Assembly (NCBI GenBank): GCA_044225675.1
Contig: JBGAIH010000007.1
Location: 62,001-126,000 of the forward strand
DNA length: 64,000 nt
Direction: 5' to 3'
Source of the DNA: JACMQX01 sp044225675
GTDB taxonomy: Bacteria; Pseudomonadota; Gammaproteobacteria; Burkholderiales; Burkholderiaceae_C
Below the pieces are notes generated by a model. It had not been told where the DNA came from, made no database searches, and saw only the letters and a program-made list of their open reading frames with translations. Each line of letters opens with the position of its first letter. Position 1 is the first letter of the stretch. Both the position numbers and the translations under genes were made by a program. This document shows, piece after piece, positions 7,553 to 18,069 of this stretch.

Positions 7553-8535
7553 CAATCGAGCTTGAGACCGAGGCGGCGGATGATGGGCCCGTACTTCGCG
7601 GCGTCGGCCCGGATGCTGGCCTCGAACTGCTCCGGCGTGCTGCCCACCGGGTCGAAGGCAAAGCCGCCCAGGCGCTGCCGCACGTCGGGCTGGGCCAGCA
7701 CCTCCGCCAGGTCGTTGCGCACCTTCATGACGATCTCGCGCGGCGTGCCCTTGGGCGCGACGAAGCCGAACCACACCTTGTGGTCGACGCCGCGCCAGCC
7801 CAGCTCGGCCGCCGTCGCCACGTCGGGCAGAGCCCCCGACCGCTGGGCCGACGTCACGGCCAGCGCGCGTGCCTTGCCTGCCTTGATGAACTGCAGGTAG
7901 GGAGCGATGCCGTCGAACACCACGTCCACATCTCCGGCAATCAGCCCCTGTGCAGCGGGCGCGCTGCCCTTGTACGTCACGGCGACGGCTGACATCTGCG
8001 CGGCCTCCTCGAACAGCGCGGCCACCACCTGCGTGGAGATTCCGGAGACGCCGTAATTGAGCTTGCCAGGCTGGGCCTTGGCCTGGGCGACCCAGTCCGC
8101 CAGGCTGCCCTTAAAGCGCTCGCTGGCCACCACGGCCACCGGCGAGGCCACGGCCATCGAGATCGGAACGAAGTCGGCCAGCGGGTCATAGGGCAGCCGG
8201 CTGAACAGGAACTGGTTCTGGGTCAGCGTGGTGTCCATGGCCATGAGCAGCGTGTAGCCATCGGCCGGCGAGCGGGCCACCGCCTCCGCGCCGACGATGG
8301 TGTTGCCGCCGACCTTGTTGTCCACCACCACCGGCTGCCCCCACCGCGCCGACAGCCCGTTGGCCAACAGGCGGCCCACCACGTCAGCGCCGCCGCCCGC
8401 CGGAAACGGCACCACAAGGCGCACGGGGCGCGATGGCCAGGCCTGCGCCTGAGCCAGAACGGGCAAGACGCAGGCCAGCCCCACGAGAGCGGCGACCAGG
8501 GGCCGGCGCAGCGACAACAGGTACGAAGAAGACAT
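7552..8535 (-). CDS. Tripartite tricarboxylate-type solute receptor (TctC/Bug family)
   Basis: Periplasmic binding protein of the Bug family, which captures carboxylates, aromatic acids or amides. The 327-residue product has a Sec signal ending near AQAQA, then WPSRPVRLVVPFPAGGGADVV and NKVGGNTIVGAEAVARSPADGYT, all family hallmarks. The ATG at 8535 follows AAAGGAAC; a TTG at 8556 is rejected. No TctA or TctB membrane genes are near, as is common for the many orphan Bug proteins in Burkholderiales. It is divergent from an IclR regulator, with a perfect inverted repeat between them, and leads the racemase-VOC unit. Confidence 0.92.
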   Translation of the reverse strand: MSSSYLLSLRRPLVAALVGLACVLPVLAQAQAWPSRPVRLVVPFPAGGGADVVGRLLANGLSARWGQPVVVDNKVGGNTIVGAEAVARSPADGYTLLMAMDTTLTQNQFLFSRLPYDPLADFVPISMAVASPVAVVASERFKGSLADWVAQAKAQPGKLNYGVSGISTQVVAALFEEAAQMSAVAVTYKGSAPAAQGLIAGDVDVVFDGIAPYLQFIKAGKARALAVTSAQRSGALPDVATAAELGWRGVDHKVWFGFVAPKGTPREIVMKVRNDLAEVLAQPDVRQRLGGFAFDPVGSTPEQFEASIRADAAKYGPIIRRLGLKLD

Positions 8536-8583
8536 CGAGGTTCCTTTCGAAAGCAACGGACAGTGAAGGCATCGTACTTCGTC

Positions 8584-8619
8584 ATTCCAATTTATGCAAT
8601 GCGTTGCATAAATTGGAAT
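8584..8619. promoter_or_regulatory. Perfect 16-bp inverted repeat, probable IclR operator
   Basis: Arms ATTCCAATTTATGCAA (8584-8599) and TTGCATAAATTGGAAT (8604-8619) are exact reverse complements around TGCG. It lies in the 160-base gap between the divergent tctC and iclR starts, 49 bases before the tctC ATG and 76 before the iclR ATG. It has no T-tract. IclR-family proteins bind palindromes as dimers or tetramers, usually controlling themselves and the divergent operon; the assignment is by context. Confidence 0.75.
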
Positions 8620-8695
8620 TCAGACCGCACGCGTCCCGCTCCGTGCGCCCGCGCCGGTTACCATCGGCCGAACCACATCACACACACCAAGGCAC

Positions 8696-9463
8696 ATGGC
8701 GGTCCAGGGAATCCAATCGGTGGAAATCGGCGCGCGCGTCCTGATGGCGGCGGCCCGCTATCCGCGCGGCGCGGCGCTCAAGCAGCTGGCGCAGGACGCG
8801 CAGCTGTCGGCGAGCCAGGCCCACCGCTACCTCACCAGCTGGGTGCGGACGGGGCTGATGCGTCAGGACCCGGACACCGGCAGCTATGCATTGGCCGAAG
8901 GCACGCTCCAGCTGGGACTCGCCGCCCTGCGCAGTGTCGACGCCATCGAGCGCGCCGCCACCAGCCTGGCACGCCTGGTGGACGACACGGGCCACACCGG
9001 CATGCTGACGGTCTGGAGCGACTCCGGCCCGGTCTGCGTGCGCTGGCTGCGCGGCTCCGTGCTCGCCGGCACCGATGCCGGCCTCGGCAGCGTGTTTCCG
9101 ATCCTGGGCAGCGCCGTGGGACGCCTCTTCGCCGCCCACCTGCCGGCCCAGCTGTGTGAAGGCCTGGTTGCGGAAGAACTCAGGCGGCGCGGCGAGCCGC
9201 ATGGCAAGGCGGCGGCGCGCGCCGCCATCGCCGCCGTCGCGAACGAAGTCCAGGGGCAAGGCTATGCGCTCGCGCGCGGCCACTTCGTGAACCGGATCGA
9301 CGCCCTTGCCGCGCCCGTGTGGGACTGGCAGGGCCAGCTCGTGGCTGCGATCGGCCTGATCCTGCCCGACAGCGACTGGCAGCGCCAGGGTGCGCGCTAT
9401 GAGCAGGCGGTGCTGGAAGCAGCGCGCCGCGCCTCCATCGAGGCCTTGCCCAACACGGACTGA
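8696..9463 (+). CDS. IclR-family transcriptional regulator
   Basis: A 255-residue regulator. The N-terminal winged helix-turn-helix spans about residues 7-65 (ALKQLAQDAQLSASQAHRYLTSWVRTGL with the wing DPDTGSYAL). The C-terminal effector domain contains DAIERAATSLARLVDDTGHTGML and GSAVGRLFAAHLP. IclR proteins sense small carboxylates or aromatics and act as repressors or activators of a neighbouring operon. It is divergent from the tctC-racemase-VOC genes, so those and perhaps the oxygenase are the likely targets. The adjacent perfect inverted repeat is the obvious binding site. Confidence 0.9.
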   Translation: MAVQGIQSVEIGARVLMAAARYPRGAALKQLAQDAQLSASQAHRYLTSWVRTGLMRQDPDTGSYALAEGTLQLGLAALRSVDAIERAATSLARLVDDTGHTGMLTVWSDSGPVCVRWLRGSVLAGTDAGLGSVFPILGSAVGRLFAAHLPAQLCEGLVAEELRRRGEPHGKAAARAAIAAVANEVQGQGYALARGHFVNRIDALAAPVWDWQGQLVAAIGLILPDSDWQRQGARYEQAVLEAARRASIEALPNTD

Positions 9464-9487
9464 GCCACTTCCGAGGGGCTGCCGCGA

Positions 9488-10132
9488 TCAGGTGGCGGCG
9501 GTCCGCCGTGCCTTCCACGCCCCGCCCAGGACAATCAGGCCCGGCACGAGGATCATGCCCCAGATGATCTTGTCCAGGTTCTCCTTGACCCAGGGCAGGC
9601 TGCCCAGGAAGTAGCCCGCCGTCACGATGCCGAACACCCAGATCGCCGCGCCGGCCACGTTCCAGAGCGTGAACTTGCTGCGCGTCATCTCGGCCACGCC
9701 GGCCACGAAGGGCACGAAAGTCCGCAGGAAAGGCATGAAGCGCGCCAGCACGATGGTGACGCCACCATAGCGCTCGTAGAACGCATGCGCCCGGTTGAAG
9801 GCGTCACGGTTGAACCAGCGCGACTGCTCCCACTGGAACACCTTCGGGCCGAAGTAGCGGCCGATCGAATAGTTGCACTGGTCGCCCAGGATCGCGGCAG
9901 CCAGCAGCACGGCGCAGGCCACGGGGTAGCTCATGAAGCCGACGCCGCACATGGCGCCGACCACGAACAGCAGCGAGTCGCCCGGCAGGAAGGGCATGAC
10001 CACCACGCCCGTTTCCACGAAGATGATGACGAACAGCAGCGCGTAGACCCAGGCGCCGTAGGCGGTGACGAAGGTCTCGAGGTGCTTGTCGACGTGGAGG
10101 ATGAAGTCGATCAGGTAGGCGGCCAGTTCCAT
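9488..10132 (-). CDS. DedA-family inner-membrane protein
   Basis: A 214-residue polytopic protein. It has the DedA signatures FVETGVVVMPFLPGDSLLFVVGA, with the re-entrant glutamate and PGD, and RFMPFLRTFVPFVAGVAEM. DedA proteins act in membrane homeostasis and lipid (undecaprenyl phosphate or phosphatidylethanolamine) translocation, and give resistance to some antimicrobials. The length is normal. It converges with the IclR gene and is not obviously linked in function to its neighbours. Confidence 0.9.
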   Translation of the reverse strand: MELAAYLIDFILHVDKHLETFVTAYGAWVYALLFVIIFVETGVVVMPFLPGDSLLFVVGAMCGVGFMSYPVACAVLLAAAILGDQCNYSIGRYFGPKVFQWEQSRWFNRDAFNRAHAFYERYGGVTIVLARFMPFLRTFVPFVAGVAEMTRSKFTLWNVAGAAIWVFGIVTAGYFLGSLPWVKENLDKIIWGMILVPGLIVLGGAWKARRTAAT

Positions 10133-10169
10133 GGACCGCGATTATCCGTGCTGGCGGTTCCGTCCCGGC

Positions 10170-11801
10170 TCAGGCCCCACCGGATGCGGTGTCTTCCACC
10201 TCGATGAGGTCCGCGGAAGGATCGAAGTCCAGCAGTTCCTCCTGTGCCGGATCGTCGTGGAGCTTGCGCAGACGCACGGTCAGGCCCGCGTCCTCCTTGG
10301 TGTCCGTGAACCTGCTGATCTCGTCGAACTCGTAGGCCTCGCCACGGACCCAGACGCGGTCGCCGGCCTGAGGCGGACTGCTGAGGTCGAGCGGGCGGCG
10401 TGCCGGCTGCGATGCGCCGGAGGGTCCGGACAAAGCGCTGGGGGAAGCGCTCGTGGAAGCCGTCGTTGACGCGCTCGCGCAAGCCGTGGTGGAGAGCGTC
10501 GTCGTCGCCGTCGGAGTCGGGGTCGTCGGTGTGGTCGACACGTCAGGGGACCGTGCAGGGGTCGGCAGAGCCCGCGGGCGCACTGGCGGCGCCGTCTCGG
10601 CGGGCGCCAGTCCCAGCACCTGCCGCGCCCGTGCATGGGAAGGTTGCGATTCCGGCAGCGTCAGCGCGATGCGGCCCCGGTGATCGACATCGGCACCGAG
10701 CGCGCGGGCAATGTCCCTGGCGCGCTCCGCCGCCACCTCCGCCGACCGGTCGAAACGCCCGGCATCCAGCAATGCAAGGATGCGGTCGCCGTCGACCTTG
10801 TATCTGACGAACTCCAGCTCGTCATACGCGTCGTCGTCCCCGGATCCGGCCTGCAGCCGGATCATGTCGCCCGGATGCAGGGCGGGCAGACGCGCCGCGC
10901 TGACCGGTTCGGACGATGCAGCGTAGTCCAGGACGAGCGACAAGGTGACGCCTTGCAGGACGGCTGGCAGGGCGTTGACCAGTGCGCCGCGCGCCGGGAA
11001 CCCGTCGAGAAAGTCCGGCAGTTCCTTGTCGAGCATTGCATCGGGGGCGAGTTGAAGCTTGCTGAATTCTTCGGTGAGGCGCGCAGCGCCCCCCTCCTGC
11101 TCGTCGAACAGAACGCCGGCAGGCTTGTCGCCGGAGCCCAGCGTGTAGCGGTAGACATGGCCCCGATACGCCGTCCTGAGGTGTGTGACCACCCGATCGC
11201 GGTCACCGGGCAAGTCATGCGAATTGAACCAGCGGGAGTCCGCGCCGGATCCGGGCGCATCGCCCAGAAGGATCACCCGCTGGGGCTCGGCGACGCGCCG
11301 GTCGCGCTCCGACAGACGGGTCGACAGCAGGAACATGCGGCGCGGCCCGGGCAGCGCCATGACCTCGCTGGCAGACAGCAGCTTAATCACGCCGAACTTG
11401 CGTTGAAGCCGGTCCAGGGCGGACTGCACATCCCCAGCCCCGGCGTGGGTCGTGCGCCCTCTGGTCATTACCCTGGCGCCTTCCAGCGGCGGCAGGGCCC
11501 TGCGGACCCACTTGTCGCCGGCCCGGGAACCGGTGACCGGGGCGGCATCTGCCAAGCCGAACGCACGCTTGAAGGCCGCCCCGCACCGGCTCAGGAACCC
11601 CGTCGCTTCGGGGCGGGCGGGGACGCCGCGCGACAGCGCCGGCATGGTGAGGTGGCTGCCGGCGCGCACCCTCACGGTCGGTGTCGAATGCCCGGCCGCG
11701 CCAGGCCCCGTCGGCAGGGTGGCCCGGCGACTGGAGCGCGAACGATGGGCTGGATCTCGGGAAGAAGCATGACTGCGTTGCGGGCCGCCGGAGGGTTGCA
11801 T
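10170..11801 (-). CDS. Unrecognised large protein with Thr/Ser/Pro-rich linker
   Basis: I do not recognise this 543-residue product. It starts with about 60 residues rich in Ser, Arg, Gly and Pro. A predicted globular part runs from about 115 to 395, with FGVIKLLSASEVMALPGPRRMFLLS and a charged DKELPDFLDGFPARG segment. A Thr/Ser/Ala low-complexity linker covers about 420-465. A small C-terminal domain follows (GDRVWVRGEAYEFDEISRF to the acidic end DPSADLIEVED). There is no signal peptide and no membrane helix. The disordered, basic N-terminus resembles some secreted effectors, but no secretion genes are nearby. The ATG at 11801 lacks a clear ribosome site; ATG 11645 is an alternative. Long frames on the other strand make the call less certain. 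Confidence 0.55.
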   Translation of the reverse strand: MQPSGGPQRSHASSRDPAHRSRSSRRATLPTGPGAAGHSTPTVRVRAGSHLTMPALSRGVPARPEATGFLSRCGAAFKRAFGLADAAPVTGSRAGDKWVRRALPPLEGARVMTRGRTTHAGAGDVQSALDRLQRKFGVIKLLSASEVMALPGPRRMFLLSTRLSERDRRVAEPQRVILLGDAPGSGADSRWFNSHDLPGDRDRVVTHLRTAYRGHVYRYTLGSGDKPAGVLFDEQEGGAARLTEEFSKLQLAPDAMLDKELPDFLDGFPARGALVNALPAVLQGVTLSLVLDYAASSEPVSAARLPALHPGDMIRLQAGSGDDDAYDELEFVRYKVDGDRILALLDAGRFDRSAEVAAERARDIARALGADVDHRGRIALTLPESQPSHARARQVLGLAPAETAPPVRPRALPTPARSPDVSTTPTTPTPTATTTLSTTACASASTTASTSASPSALSGPSGASQPARRPLDLSSPPQAGDRVWVRGEAYEFDEISRFTDTKEDAGLTVRLRKLHDDPAQEELLDFDPSADLIEVEDTASGGA

Positions 11802-12062
11802 GATGAGGAGTGGAATGGAATGAAAGATGGGATGGCCATGAACCCATGGCGCAGGAACAAGGGGTCAGGGAAGCGGGGCGAGGATCGTGGGACGAAGAGG
11901 CTCGGTACACGGAGTGGCGGAAAAGGCAGGTGCATCCTATAGATGCTCGACGCGCAGCGACGTCATCCGGAGGTATGGTGCACGCTGAGGATGTGGGCCA
12001 AGGAAATGGGCCCAGGCAGCGCGCCGCCCTCATTCGCACCTGCGGCGGCCGCACCTCCTAGA

Positions 12063-14081
<2,019 letters not shown>

Positions 14082-14235
14082 GCGCCCCCCGACCTGAGAG
14101 CGCTGCGGTCCGCTCGGCCCGCCCCCGGCCCGGCTTTGCGAAACTTCACCATCGCCCCACCCCCAAACCGGCAGACTGCCCTAATCTTGAGGGGGTGCGC
14201 GAACTTTTCGGCGCCATTCCGACTCAAGCCTTGCC

Positions 14236-15066
14236 ATGAAACGCCGCTATCTGATCGCCTTCGCCGCCCTGCTCCTGGCCCTGATCGGCGGCTGTGCAAC
14301 GCTGGACGAGCGCCAGCGCGCCTGGATCTTCCAGCCCAGCGACCGCAGCTGGGGCGGCCTCACCGCCGAGGGGCTCGATGACGTGTGGATCGAGTTCGAC
14401 TCGCGCACCACCGGCCAGCCGACGCGGCTGCATGCGCTGTGGCTCGCGGGCGAGCGACCCGACGCGCCGGTGCTGCTGTACCTGCACGGCGCCCGCTGGA
14501 ACGTCACCGGCTCCACGCCGCGCATCCGCCGCATGCAGGAGCTGGGCTTTTCGGTGCTGGCGGTGGACTACCGGGGCTTTGGCAAAAGCACGCAGGTGCT
14601 GCCGTCCGAGACCATGGCCTACGAGGACGCCCGCGCCGCCTGGGACTGGCTGGCTCAGCGCTACCCGGGCCGCCCGCGCTACATCTTCGGCCACTCGCTG
14701 GGCGGGGCCATCGCGATCGACCTGGCGTCCCAGGTGCAGGACGAGGCCGGCACCATCGTGGAAGGCACCTTCACCTCGATTCCCGACGTGGCGAGCACCT
14801 TCAAGTGGGGCTGGCTGCCGGTCGGCCCGCTCATCACCCAGCGCTTCGAGTCCGTTCGCAAGGTTGCCCGGATCGGCTCGCCCCTGCTCGTCGTGCATGG
14901 CGACGCCGACAGCCTGATCAAGCCCGAACTCGGCCGCAAGCTGTATGACGCGGCCACCGGGCGCAAGGCCTTCGTTCTGGTGGAGGGCGGCTCGCACCAC
15001 AGCACCAACTCGGTCGGCCAGGCGCAATACCGCCAGGCCCTGGCCGAGCTGTTCAGCCTGCGCTGA
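14236..15066 (+). CDS. Alpha/beta-hydrolase lipoprotein
   Basis: A 276-residue protein whose signal ends in a lipobox (LALIGGC), so it is probably membrane-anchored on the periplasmic side. The hydrolase core has the oxyanion region LLYLHGARWN, nucleophile Ser in FGHSLGGAIA, Asp in VVHGDADSLI, and His in EGGSHHST. The family covers esterases and peptidases of unknown substrate (the BAAT/YheT/FrsA-like group). It sits between mutL and an MFS gene, an accessory insertion in the usual mutL-miaA pairing. Confidence 0.82.
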   Translation: MKRRYLIAFAALLLALIGGCATLDERQRAWIFQPSDRSWGGLTAEGLDDVWIEFDSRTTGQPTRLHALWLAGERPDAPVLLYLHGARWNVTGSTPRIRRMQELGFSVLAVDYRGFGKSTQVLPSETMAYEDARAAWDWLAQRYPGRPRYIFGHSLGGAIAIDLASQVQDEAGTIVEGTFTSIPDVASTFKWGWLPVGPLITQRFESVRKVARIGSPLLVVHGDADSLIKPELGRKLYDAATGRKAFVLVEGGSHHSTNSVGQAQYRQALAELFSLR

Positions 15067-15162
15067 GCACCGCCCTCCGCAGCTCGCCACAACTCGCCAC
15101 AACTCCACATAGCTCGCCGCAGCCCGGGGCGCCGGGGACCGATCTGCTACCCTCGGAGCCCG

Positions 15163-16419
15163 ATGCCGCAAGCCCCCTCCTCTGCCCCTTCCTCCGCCAG
15201 TTCCACCGCCGCAGCGCCCGTCTCCGGCATGTCCAGCCAGCTCGTCGTGGTGGTGCTCGGCCTGCTGCTGGGCATCCAGCCCGTCACGACCGACCTGTAC
15301 CTGCCGGCGCTGCCGGCGCTCACCGAAGGCTTCGGCGCCGGCATGGCGCAGGCGCAGCTCACGCTGTCGGCGCTGCTGCTGGCCTTCGGGCTGTCGCAAC
15401 TCATCTGGGGGCCGCTTTCGGACCGGTTCGGCCGCCGTCCGATCCTGCTGTGGGGCCTCGCCGCCTACGTGGTGGCGGCCGTGGGCGCCGCCCTGGCGCC
15501 GTCGATGGCGGCGCTGATCGTGTGGCGCACGCTGCAGGGTGCCGCCATGGGTGCCGCCGTGATGTGCGCCCGCGCGATCGTGCGCGACCTCTATGCGCCG
15601 GTCGACGGCGCGCGCGCCATGTCGCGCGGTCTCACCGGGCTGGGCATCATCGCCTGTGGCGGCCCGATCCTCGGCGGCCTGGTGTCGGACCTCACGAGCT
15701 GGCGTGTTGCGCTGCTGGTCACGGCGGTGTTCGGCGCCGCGACGCTGGCGCTGATCGCGCTGCGCCTGCGCGAGACGGCGCCTGCGCCGGACCCGCAGGC
15801 CCTGCATCCGGCGCGGCTGGCGCGCAACTGGTGGACCATCGTGCGGAACCCGACCTTCATGGCCTTCTGCGCGCTGTCGGCCGCGTCCTATGGCGGGCTG
15901 TTCACCTTCCTGGCCGCGTCGTCCTTCGTCTTCATCCGGGTGCTCGGCCTGAGCAAGACGCAGTACGGCCTGACGATGTTCACCATCTCCTTCGTCTACG
16001 TGCTGTCCACCGTGCTGTGCCGGCGCCTGCTGCCGCGCTTCGGCCTGCGCCGCACGGTGGCCATTGCCGGCGGCCTGACGCTGGCCGGCGGCACGCTGAT
16101 GGCCGTGCTGGCTTACGCCGGCTTGCGCTCGGCCTGGGCCATCGTCCTGCCGTTCTACCTCTTCATGATGGGCCATGGTGTGCACCAGCCCTGCAGCCAG
16201 AGCGGCGCGGTCGGCCCGTTTCCGCAGGCGGCGGGCACGGCCTCGGCGCTCAACGGGTTTCTGATGATGGTCGCGGCCTTCGCGATGGGCGGATGGCTCG
16301 GCACGCACATGGACGGCTCGGTGTTCCCGATGGTCAACGGCATCCTGTTCTGGAGCGCGCTGATCGCGCTGGCGGCCTGGACCCTGGTGCAGCGCTATGG
16401 TGAACCCGGCCGCGCCTGA
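15163..16419 (+). CDS. MFS drug transporter, Bcr/CflA subfamily
   Basis: A 418-residue permease with about 12 membrane helices. The early motif TTDLYLPALPALTEGFG is diagnostic of Bcr/CflA drug:H+ antiporters. It is followed by WGPLSDRFGRRPILLWG (MFS motif A), and the later helix-5 glycines lie in TGLGIIACGGPILGGLV. Substrates in the family include bicyclomycin, chloramphenicol and sulfonamides, but the specificity here is unknown. Its last 23 bases overlap the miaA start, so the two genes are probably co-transcribed and translationally coupled. Confidence 0.88.
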   Translation: MPQAPSSAPSSASSTAAAPVSGMSSQLVVVVLGLLLGIQPVTTDLYLPALPALTEGFGAGMAQAQLTLSALLLAFGLSQLIWGPLSDRFGRRPILLWGLAAYVVAAVGAALAPSMAALIVWRTLQGAAMGAAVMCARAIVRDLYAPVDGARAMSRGLTGLGIIACGGPILGGLVSDLTSWRVALLVTAVFGAATLALIALRLRETAPAPDPQALHPARLARNWWTIVRNPTFMAFCALSAASYGGLFTFLAASSFVFIRVLGLSKTQYGLTMFTISFVYVLSTVLCRRLLPRFGLRRTVAIAGGLTLAGGTLMAVLAYAGLRSAWAIVLPFYLFMMGHGVHQPCSQSGAVGPFPQAAGTASALNGFLMMVAAFAMGGWLGTHMDGSVFPMVNGILFWSALIALAAWTLVQRYGEPGRA

Positions 16420-17371
16420 AGTCCCGGCACTGGCGCTGGCCGGCCCCACGGCCGCGGGCAAGACCGCGGCCGCGCTCGCGCTGGCGCGCGAATGGCCGGT
16501 GGAGATCATCAGCGTCGACTCGGCCCTGGTGTACCGCGGCATGGACATCGGAACCGCCAAGCCGGATGCCGCCGAACAGGCTGCCGTGCCGCACCACCTG
16601 ATCGACATCCGCGACCCGCTCGACGCCTACAGCGCGGCCGAGTTCGCAGCCGATGCCAGGCGCCTCATCGGCGAGATCGGCGCACGCGGGCGCCTGCCCC
16701 TGCTGGTGGGCGGCACGATGCTGTACTTCAAGGCGCTGTTCGACGGCATCAGCGACATGCCGGCCGCTGCGCCGCCGGTGCGCGCGGCAATCGAGGCCGA
16801 GGCGGCCGAGCGCGGCTGGCCCGCGCTGCATGCCGAGCTGGCGCGCGTCGACCCGCTCACGGCGGCGCGGCTGCAGCCGGGCGACGCCCAGCGCATCCAG
16901 CGCGCGCTCGAGGTCTGGCGCGTCTCGGGCCGGCCGCTGTCGGCGTTCCATGCCGAAAGCCGCCGGGGCGGGGTCGCCCTGCCGCTCATCTCGCTGGAGC
17001 CGGGCGACCGCGCCTGGCTGCATGAACGCATTGCGCTGCGCTTTGACGCGATGCTCGACGCCGGCCTGCTGGCCGAAGTGCGCTCACTGCGCGAGCGCGG
17101 CGACCTGACGCCCTCGCTCGCCTCGATGCGCTGCGTCGGCTACCGCCAGGCCTGGGAGTGCCTCGACGCCCTGCAGTCCGGGGCCGAACCGGCGCAGGCC
17201 CTCGCGGAGCTGCGCGACAAGGGCATCTTCGCCACCCGCCAGCTCGCCAAGCGCCAGATCACCTGGCTGCGTTCGATGCCGGCGCGGCACGTCGTCGCCT
17301 GCGACGCGCCCGACGCGGTGGACCAGGTGCTGGCGCTGGCCCGGCGCCTTGCGGCGAGGGCCAGCGCATGA
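16397..17371 (+). CDS. miaA: tRNA dimethylallyltransferase MiaA
   Basis: Transfers dimethylallyl to A37 of tRNAs reading UNN codons, the first step to ms2i6A. The 324-residue product has P-loop GPTAAGKTAA, the family motif SVDSALVYRGMDIGTAKP, PLLVGGTMLYFKAL, and the C-terminal SLASMRCVGYRQAWE and FATRQLAKRQITWLRS. The ATG at 16397 is inside the end of the MFS gene. The miaA stop overlaps the ATPase start by ATGA. hfq and hflX, which follow miaA in many bacteria, are absent; an ABC ATPase follows instead. Confidence 0.95.
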   Translation: MVNPAAPEVPALALAGPTAAGKTAAALALAREWPVEIISVDSALVYRGMDIGTAKPDAAEQAAVPHHLIDIRDPLDAYSAAEFAADARRLIGEIGARGRLPLLVGGTMLYFKALFDGISDMPAAAPPVRAAIEAEAAERGWPALHAELARVDPLTAARLQPGDAQRIQRALEVWRVSGRPLSAFHAESRRGGVALPLISLEPGDRAWLHERIALRFDAMLDAGLLAEVRSLRERGDLTPSLASMRCVGYRQAWECLDALQSGAEPAQALAELRDKGIFATRQLAKRQITWLRSMPARHVVACDAPDAVDQVLALARRLAARASA

Positions 17372-18018
17372 GCCTCGTCATCACCGAGCTGACCAAGCGC
17401 TACGGCGACGTTGCGGTATTCGCCAACGTCTCGCTGACGGTCGAGCCGGGCGAGTTCGTGGCCATCGTCGGCGAATCGGGCGTCGGCAAGTCCACCCTGC
17501 TCAACTGCATGGCCGGGCTGGAGCATTGGGACGAAGGCCGCGTGGTGCTGGACGGCGTGGACCTCGGCACGCAGACCGATGCCCAGCGCGCCGTGCTGCG
17601 CCGCAGCCAGGTGGGCTTCGTGTTCCAGGCCTTCCACGTGCTGCCGCACCTGGACGTGGCGCAGAACGTGGCGCTGCCGCTCATGCTGCTGGGCCGGCAT
17701 GACGACGCCCGGGTGGCGGCCATGCTGGACGCGGTCGGCCTGCAAGGGCTCGGCGCGCGGCTGCCGCAGCAGCTGTCGGGCGGGCAGCTCCAGCGCGTGG
17801 CGATCGCGCGCGCGCTGGTGCACCGCCCCGCCCTGCTGCTGGCCGACGAGCCCACCGGCAACCTCGACCCGACCACCGCCGCGCTGGTGATGGACGTGCT
17901 GGTGGCGCAGACGCGGCTGCATGGCGCGTCGATGGTGCTCGTCACCCATTCCGCCAGCGCCGCAGCGCGCGCCGACCGCCGGCTGCATCTGACGGCCAGC
18001 GGCATCGTGCCCGCCTGA
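17368..18018 (+). CDS. ABC transporter ATP-binding protein, LolD/MacB-type
   Basis: A 216-residue stand-alone ATPase. Walker A is GESGVGKST, the Q-loop lies in FVFQAFHVLPHL, the signature is LSGGQLQRVAIARAL, Walker B is LLLADEPTGNLD, and the switch His lies in VLVTHS. This class pairs with FtsX-like permeases that drive lipoprotein or periplasmic work. No permease follows here. The best candidate partner, on the same strand, is the FtsX-like permease starting at 33800, with about 15.8 kb of catabolic genes in between. It is translationally coupled to miaA. Confidence 0.9.
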   Translation: MSLVITELTKRYGDVAVFANVSLTVEPGEFVAIVGESGVGKSTLLNCMAGLEHWDEGRVVLDGVDLGTQTDAQRAVLRRSQVGFVFQAFHVLPHLDVAQNVALPLMLLGRHDDARVAAMLDAVGLQGLGARLPQQLSGGQLQRVAIARALVHRPALLLADEPTGNLDPTTAALVMDVLVAQTRLHGASMVLVTHSASAAARADRRLHLTASGIVPA

Positions 18019-18069
18019 GCACGCGGGCGCCGAGGCGCCGACGCGCCGGCCGGAAAATGCGGGCGCCGT

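Noticed and set aside
15079..15123. Short direct repeats (CTCGCCACAA twice, with related flanks) after the hydrolase gene
   Set aside because: Too few and too short for CRISPR; most likely chance or minor slippage.
17368..18018. Calling the ABC ATPase LolD
   Set aside because: The motifs fit the wider LolD/MacB class, but no lolC or lolE gene is adjacent and the FtsX-like permease at 33800 is of the YbbP kind.
18019..18069. GC-rich inverted sequence after the ABC ATPase that could be a terminator
   Set aside because: Arms are short and there is no T-tract; also no sign of an attachment site at this junction.
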